The notes under the pieces were generated by a model. That model was not told the DNA's origin. It searched no databases and was given only the letters and a program-made list of their open reading frames with translations. A stretch of DNA of 64,000 bases, taken from an uncultured Acidobacteriia bacterium. GTDB lineage: Bacteria > Acidobacteriota > Terriglobia > Bryobacterales > Bryobacteraceae. The stretch lies in contig CAIUOG010000057.1 in NCBI GenBank assembly GCA_903900705.1, forward strand, positions 1-64,000, written 5' to 3'. The translations under genes were made by a program, and so were the position numbers. Positions within the stretch are counted from its first letter, which is position 1. Every line of letters starts with the position of its first letter. Of the stretch, positions 27,597 through 36,563 are shown one piece after another.

Positions 27597-28235
27597 ATGG
27601 CAGCAGGAGCGGCATCGGCGATCTGGGCGATTCCAGGAGCGGTGTGGCCGGGCAGGGCCGAAACGAATTTGGATCTCGACAGCACACTTGTGGAGCGGTG
27701 CCTCAGCGGAGATGACTCTGCCTGGGAAGCCTTGGTGCGTCAGCACACCCGGCGCGTTTACGGACTTTGCTACCGCTTCACCGGCAAGGATTCGGAAGCG
27801 CAGGACCTGAGCCAGGAAGTTTTCCTGCGCGTCTTCCGCGCCCTGAGCGGTTTTCGGTCCACCGAGGGGTCCTTCGCCACCTGGCTCACCCGGCTCACTC
27901 GGAACCTGCTGATTGACCACTACCGCCGCACGCGCAACCTCCGCGTGACGGATTCGATTGAAGATCAGCTTCCCCGCGTGGAAGAGGGTTTCGTTTCCAT
28001 GAGCCGCCCGGACGCGGCTCTCGCCGGACGCGAAGCCAGTGAACTGCTCCAGGGCGCGCTCAGTAAGCTGTCGCCGGAGTTGCGGGAAACCATCATCCTG
28101 CGGGACCTGCAGGAAATGGAATACCGGGAGATTGCCGAAGTTCTGGGCATCCCCGAAGGAACCGTGAAGTCGCGATTGAACCGTGGCCGGGCCGAACTGG
28201 CGCGGCTGCTGAAATTTAAGATGGGAAAGCAGTAG
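27597..28235 (+). CDS. ECF-family RNA polymerase sigma factor
   Basis: A sigma-70 family protein of about 212 residues. Region 2 is evident in LVERCLSGDDSAWEALVRQH, SEAQDLSQEVFLRVFRAL and FATWLTRLTRNLLIDHYRR; region 4 in SPELRETIILRDLQEMEYREIAEVLGIPEGTVKSRLNRGRAEL, quoted in parts. The start is uncertain: in-frame TTG 27495, ATG 27522, ATG 27528 and ATG 27597 are all possible, and the last is chosen because residues before it look untranslated. The membrane-anchored zinc-finger protein 37 bases downstream is presumably its anti-sigma factor. Confidence 0.9.
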   Translation: MAAGAASAIWAIPGAVWPGRAETNLDLDSTLVERCLSGDDSAWEALVRQHTRRVYGLCYRFTGKDSEAQDLSQEVFLRVFRALSGFRSTEGSFATWLTRLTRNLLIDHYRRTRNLRVTDSIEDQLPRVEEGFVSMSRPDAALAGREASELLQGALSKLSPELRETIILRDLQEMEYREIAEVLGIPEGTVKSRLNRGRAELARLLKFKMGKQ

Positions 28236-28272
28236 TCTTTACAGAGTTAGAAAAGCTGAGATAGAAAGAGAA

Positions 28273-28908
28273 ATGCTGAGTTGTGAACAGTTCGAAATCC
28301 TGCTCGCCGATTACATCGACGGCGAGCTGAGCTCTCCCGCGAGAGCCGGGGATCGGGCTGCGTTTGAGCAGCACCGCGGTTCCTGCACCGCCTGCGCCGA
28401 GTTCGCCGCGGATGCGCAGAGCGCGGTGTCGTTCCTTGAAATCACGGCGGACGTGGAGCCGCCTCCCGTCCTGATGACGAAGATCCTCCACGCCACCAAT
28501 GAAGGCTGGGAGTTTAAGCTGCGGGCGCGGGGCATTCGCGGCGCGATCAACCGTTTTTTCGCCCCCGTGCTGCAGCCGCGCTTTGTGATGGGCGCGATGA
28601 TGACGCTCATGTCAGTCACCATGCTCAGCCGCTGCGCCGGCGGCCCGAAAGCGAAACTGACCCCGGCGGATCTGGATCCCGTACGGATCTGGTCGTCACT
28701 CGACGACCGGACACACCGGATCTGGGACCGCACCCTGAAGAGTTACGAAAGCATGCGGCTCGTCTTCGAGATCCGCAATCAGATCAACGACTGGAAACAG
28801 CAGCAGGCGGAAGCGGAAGAAGCGGCGGCGGACGCGAAGGCGAACAGCAAAAAGCTGGAAATGCCGAAAGACGCCAAACAGAACACAGGTCAGGAGAAGA
28901 AGCAATGA
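28273..28908 (+). CDS. Membrane-anchored zinc-finger anti-sigma factor
   Basis: A 211-residue protein. The N-terminus has the ZAS-type anti-sigma zinc finger: CEQFEILLADYIDGEL then His34-x3-Cys38-x2-Cys41. A single hydrophobic segment at about 103-122 (FVMGAMMTLMSVTML) anchors it, leaving a helical, charged C-terminal part of about 90 residues with a Gln/Glu/Ala/Lys-rich tail. It follows the ECF sigma gene and overlaps the next gene by four bases. Expected to hold the sigma factor at the membrane until an envelope signal. Confidence 0.85.
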   Translation: MLSCEQFEILLADYIDGELSSPARAGDRAAFEQHRGSCTACAEFAADAQSAVSFLEITADVEPPPVLMTKILHATNEGWEFKLRARGIRGAINRFFAPVLQPRFVMGAMMTLMSVTMLSRCAGGPKAKLTPADLDPVRIWSSLDDRTHRIWDRTLKSYESMRLVFEIRNQINDWKQQQAEAEEAAADAKANSKKLEMPKDAKQNTGQEKKQ

Positions 28909-29669
28909 ATTGCGCCAACCATCCCGAAGTGAATGCCACGGCCTTTTGCCGCGATTGCGGAAAAGCCATGTGCGGGGAGTGCCAGCGTCCGGCGCTTGGT
29001 TCCATCTATTGTGCGGATCATGTGCCGGTAACGCCCCCGGTCTATGCGGCCCCGGCTTACGCGCCCCCGCCGCTGCCATCGCAGGCGTATGCGCCTCCGC
29101 CTCCGCCACCCTCCGCCTGGGCGGAATCAGCCAGCTTCGCCAGTTCCCCCTATGCCGCGCCGGTTGTCGCGCCGGTTCCGGGAACCACCATCCACCCGGT
29201 TCTCGCCCTCATCCTCGGCTTCTGCCCCGGCGTGGGTGCCATCTGCAACGGCCAGTATGCCAAGGGCCTCATCCACGCCGTGATTTTCGGGCTCCTGATC
29301 AGCCTGGTCAGCAACACCCACAACAGTGGAATGGAGGGTTTCCTCGGCATCATGATCGGCGTCTGGGTCATCTACCAGGCGTTCGAGGCCTATCACACCG
29401 CCCGCAAGCGCCGCTACGGCATCGCCGTGGAGGAATTCTCCAGCCTGTTTGAGGTGAAACACTCCCACGGCAAGTTCCCCATGAGCGCCGTGTTCCTGAT
29501 TGTGGTGGGCTTCGTCCTGCTGCTTGATACCACCGAGATCATCAACATGGAGCAACTCGAACGCTACTGGCCCCTCGGTCTGATTGGCCTCGGCCTCTAC
29601 ATGCTCTATGTGCGGCTGAACCCGGCTGATGCCGTGAATACCCATGCTTCCGACGGAGGACGGCAATGA
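28905..29669 (+). CDS. B-box zinc finger membrane protein
   Basis: A 254-residue protein with an N-terminal B-box-like zinc finger (Cys3, His6, Cys15, Cys18, Cys23, Cys26, Cys36, His39), a proline/alanine/tyrosine-rich linker (residues 43-90), and a C-terminal part with about five hydrophobic segments (for example HPVLALILGFCPGVGAIC and AVFLIVVGFVLLLD). The last two resemble the DUF5668 membrane module repeated in the next two genes, including the YWPLGLIGLGLYML segment. Overlaps both neighbours by four bases. Function unknown; placement suggests a part of the sigma-factor signalling complex. Confidence 0.75.
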   Translation: MNCANHPEVNATAFCRDCGKAMCGECQRPALGSIYCADHVPVTPPVYAAPAYAPPPLPSQAYAPPPPPPSAWAESASFASSPYAAPVVAPVPGTTIHPVLALILGFCPGVGAICNGQYAKGLIHAVIFGLLISLVSNTHNSGMEGFLGIMIGVWVIYQAFEAYHTARKRRYGIAVEEFSSLFEVKHSHGKFPMSAVFLIVVGFVLLLDTTEIINMEQLERYWPLGLIGLGLYMLYVRLNPADAVNTHASDGGRQ

Positions 29670-29890
29670 ACGACCAGAGCCAGCACCTGATTCGCGCCAT
29701 TACCGGGCCCATCATTCTCATCACGGTCGGCGTTCTCTTTCTGATCGACCGGTTCAGCCAGTTTTCATTTACCCAGACCTGGCCGGTTCTCCTGATCGTC
29801 GTGGGCATCCTGAAGATCTTTGGCGGCCGCAGACGGCGCGATGACTATATCCCGCCGCCGCCTCCACCGCCCGCCGGGGTGCGTCAGTGA
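29666..29890 (+). CDS. Small membrane protein, LiaF/DUF5668-like
   Basis: A 74-residue protein with two transmembrane helices: ITGPIILITVGVLFLIDRF and WPVLLIVVGILKIFGG. The TGPIILxxxGVxFLxD ... WPVLLIxxGIxKI pattern is the same module seen at the start of the following gene, and resembles the N-terminal part of LiaF/LiaI-type envelope-stress proteins. The tail is an arginine cluster then polyproline. Four-base overlaps on both sides. Confidence 0.75.
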   Translation: MNDQSQHLIRAITGPIILITVGVLFLIDRFSQFSFTQTWPVLLIVVGILKIFGGRRRRDDYIPPPPPPPAGVRQ

Positions 29891-31224
29891 GACCGCGTTC
29901 CATTACGGGCCCCCTGATCCTCGTCGTGATCGGGGTCGTGTTCCTGCTCAACAATCTGGGACACGAACTGCCGCTGTGGTCGATATTTACCGACTACTGG
30001 CCGGTCCTGCTGATCCTCCTCGGCCTGGTGGGTCTGGTGGAAGTTCTCTATCACGCCAGCCGGGGCGACGCCATTCCGCCGCGCCCGCTATCCGGTGGTG
30101 GCTGGTTCTGGATCGTTCTCGTCATGTTCATCGTCTGGGGCAGCAACAAGGGTGGCTTCCAGTTGGGAAGGCTGAACTCGGGCGGAATCACCATCCTCGG
30201 CACCGACTTTGACTACGACGTCAACCTCGTCAACCCCTCCCAGGGCATTTCCCGTGTGGTGCTCGATAACATCCACGGCAACCTCGCCGTGAAGGGGGAA
30301 GAGGCCGGCGAAGTGAAAATCTCCGGCCATAAAACCGTGCGCGCCTTCAATAAGACGGAAGCTGACCGCGGCAACGAACAGAGCCAGGTTCGCGTGGAGC
30401 GCCAGGGCGATCTGCTCATCGTGCACGCCGACGAGCCGAGGGGCGGCAAACTCCTCAACATCAGTACCGACCTTGATATCACCCTGCCCCGGGGCATCAA
30501 CGTCGAAACCCGTGGACGCAATGGCGATCTCACCGTCGAAGACATCCAGGGCAGTGTCGACGTGAGCAGTGGCCGGGGCGACGTCCGCCTCAACAACATC
30601 GGCAAAGACGTGAAGATCGAGTCCTCCCGCACCGGTCTGTTGCGTGCCGTTTCTCTCAAAGGCTCACTCGACGTCCAGGGACGCGGCGGCGACGTCCAGG
30701 TGGAAAAAGTCGAGGGCCCCGTCACCATCAACGGCGAATACTCGGGCACACTGGAGTTCAAAGAGTTGGCGAAACCGATGCACTTCACCTCCGCCCGCTC
30801 GGACTTTCGGGTGGAGCAGATTCCGGGCAGTGTGACGATTGATCTGGGCGAAGTCAAAATCAACAACGTGGTGGGTCCGTTGCGCTACTCCACCGGTTCC
30901 CGTGACATCCAGATCACAGACGTCACCAATTCCCTCGAACTGACGCTCGATCGTGGCGATGTCCAGATCACGCAGACGAAGTCTCCGCTGCCGAAGATGG
31001 AAGTCCGGACGCGCAATGGCGATCTGACCCTCACCGCGCCGGAGAAGGCTTCCTTCGAACTCGACGCTCGCACGGGTCAGGGTGAAGCGCAGAATGACTT
31101 CGGCTCACCGCTCGAATCGAAGTCGGAAGGCCGCTCAGCCACTCTCAAGGGCCGTGCAGGCGGCGGTGGTCCGAAGGTGAATCTGAATACCGAACGCGGC
31201 AGCGTGACGATTCGGAAGAATTAG
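29887..31224 (+). CDS. LiaF-like membrane protein with DUF4097-type beta-helix domain
   Basis: A 445-residue protein. The first 95 residues contain the module TGPLILVVIGVVFLLNN ... WPVLLILLGLVGLVEV and a third helix FWIVLVMFIVWG. The rest is a long beta-solenoid of short repeats such as INVETRGRNGDLTVEDIQGSV, VSSGRGDVRLNNI and LDVQGRGGDVQVEKV, typical of DUF4097/DUF2807-like adhesin domains that are common in envelope-stress loci. It probably faces the periplasm or surface. Last gene of the five-gene sigma operon; the converging glycoside hydrolase gene ends ten bases away. Confidence 0.8.
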   Translation: MRPRSITGPLILVVIGVVFLLNNLGHELPLWSIFTDYWPVLLILLGLVGLVEVLYHASRGDAIPPRPLSGGGWFWIVLVMFIVWGSNKGGFQLGRLNSGGITILGTDFDYDVNLVNPSQGISRVVLDNIHGNLAVKGEEAGEVKISGHKTVRAFNKTEADRGNEQSQVRVERQGDLLIVHADEPRGGKLLNISTDLDITLPRGINVETRGRNGDLTVEDIQGSVDVSSGRGDVRLNNIGKDVKIESSRTGLLRAVSLKGSLDVQGRGGDVQVEKVEGPVTINGEYSGTLEFKELAKPMHFTSARSDFRVEQIPGSVTIDLGEVKINNVVGPLRYSTGSRDIQITDVTNSLELTLDRGDVQITQTKSPLPKMEVRTRNGDLTLTAPEKASFELDARTGQGEAQNDFGSPLESKSEGRSATLKGRAGGGGPKVNLNTERGSVTIRKN

Positions 31225-31233
31225 GCCCGGACG

Positions 31234-33210
31234 TTATTGCACCATCACGCGGTGCTGCCCTTTCGGGAGCAGCATCGCGCAATTACTCGCTTCCACGCAG
31301 ACGGCCGGGAATTCCTGGCCGTCTATTTCCATTTTGAGGGGTTTGCGCTCGAACCGGACAATCGCCCGGCTGTCGCTCGCATACTCGAAGAGGGTTTTCC
31401 TGCCCTCCACCGAAGCGGCTTTCAGGCTCGCGTTCAGATCCGCAATCTGCAGCATCTCCCGGGTGGCCACCTTCTCCACCGAATGTCTCCCCGCCGGCAG
31501 TCGCAGCAGGGACTTCGACAGCATCGGCCACGCCTTTCCATCCACCACGGCGCCCTCGCCATTCCAGACAAGCTCAATATCAGAGGGTGAATCGAGCGAA
31601 ATGCCGCGCCGGTCCTTCGTGTACTCCCGCACCACCGCCGATGACGCCGCCAGCAAAGACAGATCCGGCTTCAGAATACTGTTCTCGAAATACAGCGCAA
31701 CCCGCGGAAAGGCCGTGGACGCCAGATGCACCAACTCGAATAGTTCCGTCCCGGTCTGTTGTTTGGTCGGGTACACGTCCTGATAACGGTCCACAATATT
31801 GATGTCGATGGCGAGCTTTCCCGTATGCGGCGTCAGCGGTTGGTAGCGTTTCGCGATCTCCGGGTAGCGCTGCGGGCCCAGATTCCAGACCGTAGCCGGA
31901 TCTTCGATCAGGAATGAAAAACTGTGCGTATCGAGCAGCGGCAGCACGCGCCCGGCATCCGCGCCGATGGAATCCTTCATGCCGGTGTCAAACCGGTCGT
32001 CCACATGAGTCAGAACGATGTCGAGTCCGGGCCGGAACTGCTCCACAGCCCGGAGCCACTCCTCCTGCATCTGCCGCGCGAGGTCGGCCCGGAAATCCAG
32101 AAACTGGCGCAGCGAATTCGCGTCGTTGTGTTTCGACCAGATCTCGATGGGGTCCCAGCCCGCCCGCGCCCGGAAGTTCGCCCGCACCGTATCGTTCATT
32201 GGTGTGAAACGCGCCGGATTCCCCGCGCCTTCCAACGACTCGAAGTAGAGTTCCGCCAGGTTGACGCCATCCCAGTCAAAGCGGTCCGTCATCTGTTTGA
32301 GCCCGTCGCGCACGGCGGCGGAGCAGGCCGGGTTCTGCAGATTCATAAGCTTCCGCCAGTCGAGCTGGGCATCCTGCAGGGCGGCAGTTTTCTCACGCCA
32401 TTCCGGGTGATCGTTCCAGAACTTCTCGCTCACATGCGGCAGTTCCACCCAGGCGTACACCAGAACCCCGTGCCTATGGCAGGCGGCAATCAGCCTCTGC
32501 AGGTATTCGTCCCGTTCCGGAGTGGAATCGTAGAAATGCCACGAAGCCACATGCAGGGCACTGATGCCGGCTTCGCGCCAGCGCGACGCGAGATAGTCGA
32601 GGTCGGCGCGCGTCCGGTAAGAGTAGTCGAAAAAAGCCCACAGACGGGAGCTGCGAATCGACGGGCGGACGCCCAGATCCGCCAGAGACTGCATTAGATA
32701 TGGGAGGCGTTCATAGCCATTCTGGCCCGGGTTAAGCGCCACCCACAGCACAGCGCCCGCCCCCAACCGGTAACCGGCAACAATGGGTGCGCCGGTCCAG
32801 CGCTCCTTCGCGAAGATGCGCGCGTCGTCAGGAGCATCCGTGCGGTGCAACTCGATGGTTTTCTCCCAAATCACCGGCAGCGCGGGATTGTGCGTGTCCA
32901 CCAGATGCAACACCGGCACGGTATCGAGGTGCTGTCGGAAGCCAAAACTCGTAGCCAGAGGGGAGCCGCCTTCGAGGATCAGTGCGGCGCCACCCTCCAC
33001 TTTGGCCTGCCAGTCGGCTGCTGCCAGCGTGCCCGGCGGGGCGACGAAGATATCCGCCGCGGAGGCCGGACCGGGCACATGCCCCACCGACGAAAGCACC
33101 GCCGGCCAGGAGCCCGACTGCCCGCCCACAATCGCAAACGTCCCCGCAGCACAGGGAACCGCCCCCGCGAACAACAGAACTGCCCTCAGAATGCTACTTC
33201 GTAATCGCAT
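31234..33210 (-). CDS. Exported glycoside-hydrolase-like TIM barrel protein (GHL10/PgaB-like)
   Basis: A 658-residue protein with a signal peptide (ILRAVLLFAGAVPCAAG). Residues about 23-185 form an alpha/beta N-terminal domain; residues about 190-500 look like the GHL10-type barrel, with RADLDYLASRWREAGISALH, VYAWVELPHVSEKFW and, at 311-324, FDWDGVNLAELYFE, which supplies acidic residues where relatives such as the PgaB C-terminal domain have their catalytic site. The C-terminal 150 residues are beta-rich. Its start overlaps the 3' end of the TPR-barrel gene by 17 bases, so the two are translationally linked. A role in trimming or guiding a secreted polysaccharide is inferred from the pair, not shown. 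Confidence 0.75.
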   Translation of the reverse strand: MRLRSSILRAVLLFAGAVPCAAGTFAIVGGQSGSWPAVLSSVGHVPGPASAADIFVAPPGTLAAADWQAKVEGGAALILEGGSPLATSFGFRQHLDTVPVLHLVDTHNPALPVIWEKTIELHRTDAPDDARIFAKERWTGAPIVAGYRLGAGAVLWVALNPGQNGYERLPYLMQSLADLGVRPSIRSSRLWAFFDYSYRTRADLDYLASRWREAGISALHVASWHFYDSTPERDEYLQRLIAACHRHGVLVYAWVELPHVSEKFWNDHPEWREKTAALQDAQLDWRKLMNLQNPACSAAVRDGLKQMTDRFDWDGVNLAELYFESLEGAGNPARFTPMNDTVRANFRARAGWDPIEIWSKHNDANSLRQFLDFRADLARQMQEEWLRAVEQFRPGLDIVLTHVDDRFDTGMKDSIGADAGRVLPLLDTHSFSFLIEDPATVWNLGPQRYPEIAKRYQPLTPHTGKLAIDINIVDRYQDVYPTKQQTGTELFELVHLASTAFPRVALYFENSILKPDLSLLAASSAVVREYTKDRRGISLDSPSDIELVWNGEGAVVDGKAWPMLSKSLLRLPAGRHSVEKVATREMLQIADLNASLKAASVEGRKTLFEYASDSRAIVRFERKPLKMEIDGQEFPAVCVEASNCAMLLPKGQHRVMVQ

Positions 33211-35227
33211 ACCAGACTCCTGCGCGGAAATCGTTGTAATTCGGGCGGCGGGGGTTGTTCAGATTCACCAGGTACACGCCATGCACGCCGCTCAGCGTCA
33301 GCAGCAGAGACCGTGGCATTCCCGGGGGATGAAACCGAATCCCCGGACCAACTTCCACAAAATTCGCCCAATACTGGCGCTGCCGGTCAAAAGTCACCGC
33401 TCCCGAAAGGAACGCCTGCATCCGAAGTCCTCCGACCGCCCCGGTGTAGCCCAACTTGTTCTGCGAATAGTTGATCAGGTTGTTATTGAAACGACTGATG
33501 AAAACGCTGTCCGCCGTGGTTTCCAGGAACGCCCCGCTACTGTCACCGCCCAGCGAAGCCCCGCGCGCCCTCGACCACGTCACACCGCCCCGCAGGTCCC
33601 GCCAGAGATCCCCATATTTGTAGCTCACCGCGCTACCCGCCTCAAACCATCCGAGCGCGCCGTGAAATGATGACGTTGCCACGCCCGCTCCCATCACAAA
33701 AGCACTTTCCGAAAGCGCCAGCGGCTTGTAGTTGATGCCCACCCCCCGCGCATCGCCCATATAACGCACGGAAGCGTAGGGATGCAAAGGCAACTTCTTC
33801 AGCCGAAATTCCGTCTTGATTTGCCCGTAGCCAAACAGATCATTCCAGCGTGAGGAAAACAGTGGATAAACCCAGAGTGTGGTGCGGACGAGTTGCTGCC
33901 CGGGGCGGAGACTTTCATAAGCCTTGCGCGCCTCGGCCGCGATGGACGAGTCCGCGCTGCGCCGCGCCACATCGAACCAGTGCAACGCCATGGCGTCGTC
34001 ATGCAGCATGTTGTTGGTCCACCCCAGTTTCAGCGCCGTAGAGGCATCCACCGGGTTGGCTTCCTGCGCCAGCGTGAAGAACCGGAGCGCGTCTTTCAGA
34101 AAGCCGGCGTTGTAACTGCGTTCCCCCAGAATGCGCGGGTCGATGATATTCTCCTGCGCCTTCCGCTCCTCCAGTTCGAGCGGCAGATGCAGCGCCATGC
34201 GCACACGGTTGCAGGTTGCCGCGTCCCCGTGCGCCAGCACGTTTTTCAGCAGTGGCATGGCTTCGGTTTCCCGATGGTCCGCCAGCCACAGCAGGCCCAG
34301 TTGCGCCGCCGCCAGATAGTCCGCCGGGGACGCTGCCACCACAGCCGCGAACTCACGCTCCGCTTCCGTGCGCAGCGCGGCGTCTTTCTCCGACATGCTC
34401 AGCAGAAGATAGGCCAGTTCCCGATGCAGCGTGTTGTTCTTTCCGTCCAGCTCCAGCGCGTTCCGGAATTCGTAAACATACGGGTACCGTTCCGGCAACT
34501 GCTCCCGCGCCAGTTCCGATGCCCTGGGCTCTCCCCCGCGCGATGCCGCCAGCAGGGCAGCGGTCCTGCCTTCCTGGTTCCCCCGCGCGTTTTCCACGCG
34601 CGCCAGTTCCAGCAGCACCGATTTCCGTTCCGGCAGCAGCAGAAACGCCTCCCGGTAGTTCGCGGCCGCCAGCGGCAGTTCATCGCGTTGTTCCGCCAGT
34701 TGAGCCAGTTCATATCGCGCACTGAAAGTCGGTTTGGATGTCGCCACCACCTGCTGCCACCGGGAAATGCCGCTGGCGAGGGGCTCGTCCACATTCCGGA
34801 ACGCCGTCGCAGCGGTCTCCCGCAGTGTGGCGTCACCCGCCGTGTCGCGGACGCGCAGGAAAATTCGCCGCGCTTCAGCCTTTCGCGCCGGCGCATCGTC
34901 GCGCGCCTCATAACAGAGGAAAGCGTACTCCAGCGCCACATGCAGGTCCGCGGGGTCCAGCCGCACCGCCTCGCCAAACTGCTGCCGGGCAGCTTCGGTC
35001 TCCCCGGTTTTCAGCAGCGTATAAGCCAGATTCTTGCGGATGTCGGTCCGTCGCGGAGAAACGGTTGCCGCCTTTTCGAACGACAGAATCGCGGCATCGT
35101 AGTCGTGTGCGCGCAGGGAAGCGAATGCCGCTGTCAGCGGTGGATAGGCTGGATCGGTTTCGGGCGCCGGGGCCTGCGCCAACGCCTGCGCCAGGGCAAT
35201 CATGAGTACGGGAATAACAGGCAGCAC
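33194..35227 (-). CDS. TPR-repeat outer-membrane beta-barrel protein (PgaA/NfrA-like architecture)
   Basis: A 677-residue exported protein. After a short signal peptide (PVIPVLMIALAQALAQA) come TPR repeats from about residue 28 to 430, e.g. YDAAILSFEKAATVSPRRTDIRKNLAY and SAYNAGFLKDALRFFTLAQEANP-type units. From about 455 the sequence changes to alternating aromatic/hydrophobic strands (LWVYPLFSSRWNDLFGYGQIK, VWYAITK at the end), consistent with an outer-membrane barrel; RARGASLGGDSSGAFLETTADSVFISR recalls the NfrA C-terminal region. TPR plus barrel is the architecture of PgaA, BcsC and NfrA exopolysaccharide exporters. No inner-membrane synthase is nearby. Confidence 0.75.
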   Translation of the reverse strand: MLPVIPVLMIALAQALAQAPAPETDPAYPPLTAAFASLRAHDYDAAILSFEKAATVSPRRTDIRKNLAYTLLKTGETEAARQQFGEAVRLDPADLHVALEYAFLCYEARDDAPARKAEARRIFLRVRDTAGDATLRETAATAFRNVDEPLASGISRWQQVVATSKPTFSARYELAQLAEQRDELPLAAANYREAFLLLPERKSVLLELARVENARGNQEGRTAALLAASRGGEPRASELAREQLPERYPYVYEFRNALELDGKNNTLHRELAYLLLSMSEKDAALRTEAEREFAAVVAASPADYLAAAQLGLLWLADHRETEAMPLLKNVLAHGDAATCNRVRMALHLPLELEERKAQENIIDPRILGERSYNAGFLKDALRFFTLAQEANPVDASTALKLGWTNNMLHDDAMALHWFDVARRSADSSIAAEARKAYESLRPGQQLVRTTLWVYPLFSSRWNDLFGYGQIKTEFRLKKLPLHPYASVRYMGDARGVGINYKPLALSESAFVMGAGVATSSFHGALGWFEAGSAVSYKYGDLWRDLRGGVTWSRARGASLGGDSSGAFLETTADSVFISRFNNNLINYSQNKLGYTGAVGGLRMQAFLSGAVTFDRQRQYWANFVEVGPGIRFHPPGMPRSLLLTLSGVHGVYLVNLNNPRRPNYNDFRAGVWYAITK

Positions 35228-35458
35228 GAAAATCTCCCTCGTTTTGTTTAGTGCCCGCGACGGGGAAAATTCTCACGGAAATCTCCACGCCCCGTTTCGT
35301 TTACAAACCGGGACAATGTAAAGCCTTGTGAACAAAGGGCCTGGCCGGTAACTAACCACCGCTCCCGTTCGTTCATCCATACAGAAGGCAGCGCGATGCG
35401 AATCAAAAACGCACCGCGAACCGCCTGAAATCTAAAAGAGAACAGGAAGAATAAAACA

Positions 35459-35827
35459 ATGAAAAACGCATTTATGCGCTTCGGGCTGACGTGTGTCTTT
35501 GGTGGTCTTTTGGGTGTCTCGGCGCTGTTCGCCGGCCAGGTGAACCGCGTTACCCTCACCCTGCCTCACGCCGTGCAGGTCGGTTCCACCACCCTGCCCA
35601 GTGGCGAATACACCATGTCCACCATCCTGATGTCGGATGGCGACGAATACTTCATCGTCCGCGGCGATCATACTCCCACCGTAACCCTGCAGGCCCAGAA
35701 GATCGACGCCGAAACCGGTGTCAATCAGACTGAAGTCGTCTTCTCAAAGGATGGTTCCGCGTGGCACTTCGAAAAGCTGTTCCTGAAGGGTGATTCCACC
35801 GGCTACCAGTTCGTGAATTCCCGATAG
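35459..35827 (+). CDS. Small exported beta-rich protein
   Basis: A 122-residue protein with a signal peptide (FGLTCVFGGLLGVSALFAG) and a mature part of about 95 residues made of alternating beta-type segments: RVTLTLPHAVQVGSTTLPSGEYTM, FIVRGDHTPTVTLQAQKI, EVVFSKDGSAWHFEKLF. The LPxGxYTM pattern is common to small secreted acidobacterial proteins without known function. A good ribosome-binding site, AGGAAG, lies upstream. It stands alone between divergent and downstream genes. Confidence 0.65.
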   Translation: MKNAFMRFGLTCVFGGLLGVSALFAGQVNRVTLTLPHAVQVGSTTLPSGEYTMSTILMSDGDEYFIVRGDHTPTVTLQAQKIDAETGVNQTEVVFSKDGSAWHFEKLFLKGDSTGYQFVNSR

Positions 35828-35863
35828 TGACGGCCGCGCCAGTGGACGTTTTATGATGCGAGG

Positions 35864-36559
35864 GTGACCAGAAGAGAATTTGGCGCCCTCGGCATCCTTC
35901 TTCCCGCGATTCCCGCGCAGGCGGCTGCCCCCCACAACCAGCTCACCGATGCCGAACGCCGGGAGGGCTGGCATTTGCTCTTCGACGGTCGCACCACCGA
36001 GGGCTGGCTTGAAATCACCGGCAAACCCTTCCCGGCCAACTGCTGGAATGTCGACCAGGGCTGTCTCCACACCATTGTTCGCACCGACGGCATGCAGGAC
36101 ATCCGCACCACGGAGATCTACAAGTCCTTCGATCTGCGGTTTGAATGGATGACCCGCAAGGATGGCAACTCCGGCGTGAAATATCTGGTCCAGAAAGTGG
36201 ATGAGTGGGTGAACAAAGAAGGCCGCCAGGCCCGTGCCCGCGGACTCGAATATCAAATCTCGGACGACGCCGGTCCCGACGCCTCCACCGATCCGAAACG
36301 GACCGCCGCATCGCTCTACTCCGTCATCGCGCCCGCCGCGCACAAAACCCCGGCCATCGGGGAATTCCACTCGTCCCGCATCCTGCTAAACGGTCGTCAC
36401 GGCGAGCACTGGCTGGACGGCGTAAAGGTGGTTTCGTTCGAGACAACCGACCCCGGCGTCGTGAACCAGCTGAAGGGCGACCAGACCGAAACCCCGATCA
36501 GCCTTCAAAACCATTCCACCGAAGTCTGGTTCCGGAATCTGAAGATCCGGCGTCTGTAG
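35864..36559 (+). CDS. DUF1080 (3-keto-disaccharide hydrolase) family protein
   Basis: A 231-residue protein. The N-terminus MTRREFGALGILLPAIPAQAA resembles a Tat signal, with the RR pair followed by a hydrophobic stretch. The mature part begins LTDAERREGWHLLFDGRTTEGW, the typical opening of DUF1080 proteins, with a concanavalin-like beta-sandwich including FEWMTRKDGNSGVKY, ARGLEYQISDD and a final ISLQNHSTEVWFRNLKIRRL. Related domains hydrolyse 3-keto-glycosides. GTG start codon. Substrate here is unknown. Confidence 0.82.
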   Translation: MTRREFGALGILLPAIPAQAAAPHNQLTDAERREGWHLLFDGRTTEGWLEITGKPFPANCWNVDQGCLHTIVRTDGMQDIRTTEIYKSFDLRFEWMTRKDGNSGVKYLVQKVDEWVNKEGRQARARGLEYQISDDAGPDASTDPKRTAASLYSVIAPAAHKTPAIGEFHSSRILLNGRHGEHWLDGVKVVSFETTDPGVVNQLKGDQTETPISLQNHSTEVWFRNLKIRRL

Positions 36560-36563
36560 GGGC

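Noticed and set aside
27462-27920. The long upstream extension of the flippase-like reading frame.
   Set aside because: It overlaps the sigma-factor gene on the other strand, is Arg/Pro-rich and lies before the first membrane helix, so it is not taken as part of the protein.
33893-35251. A 452-codon forward frame opposite the TPR-barrel gene.
   Set aside because: Antisense shadow of a strongly coding repeat protein; Arg/Gln-rich and motif-free.
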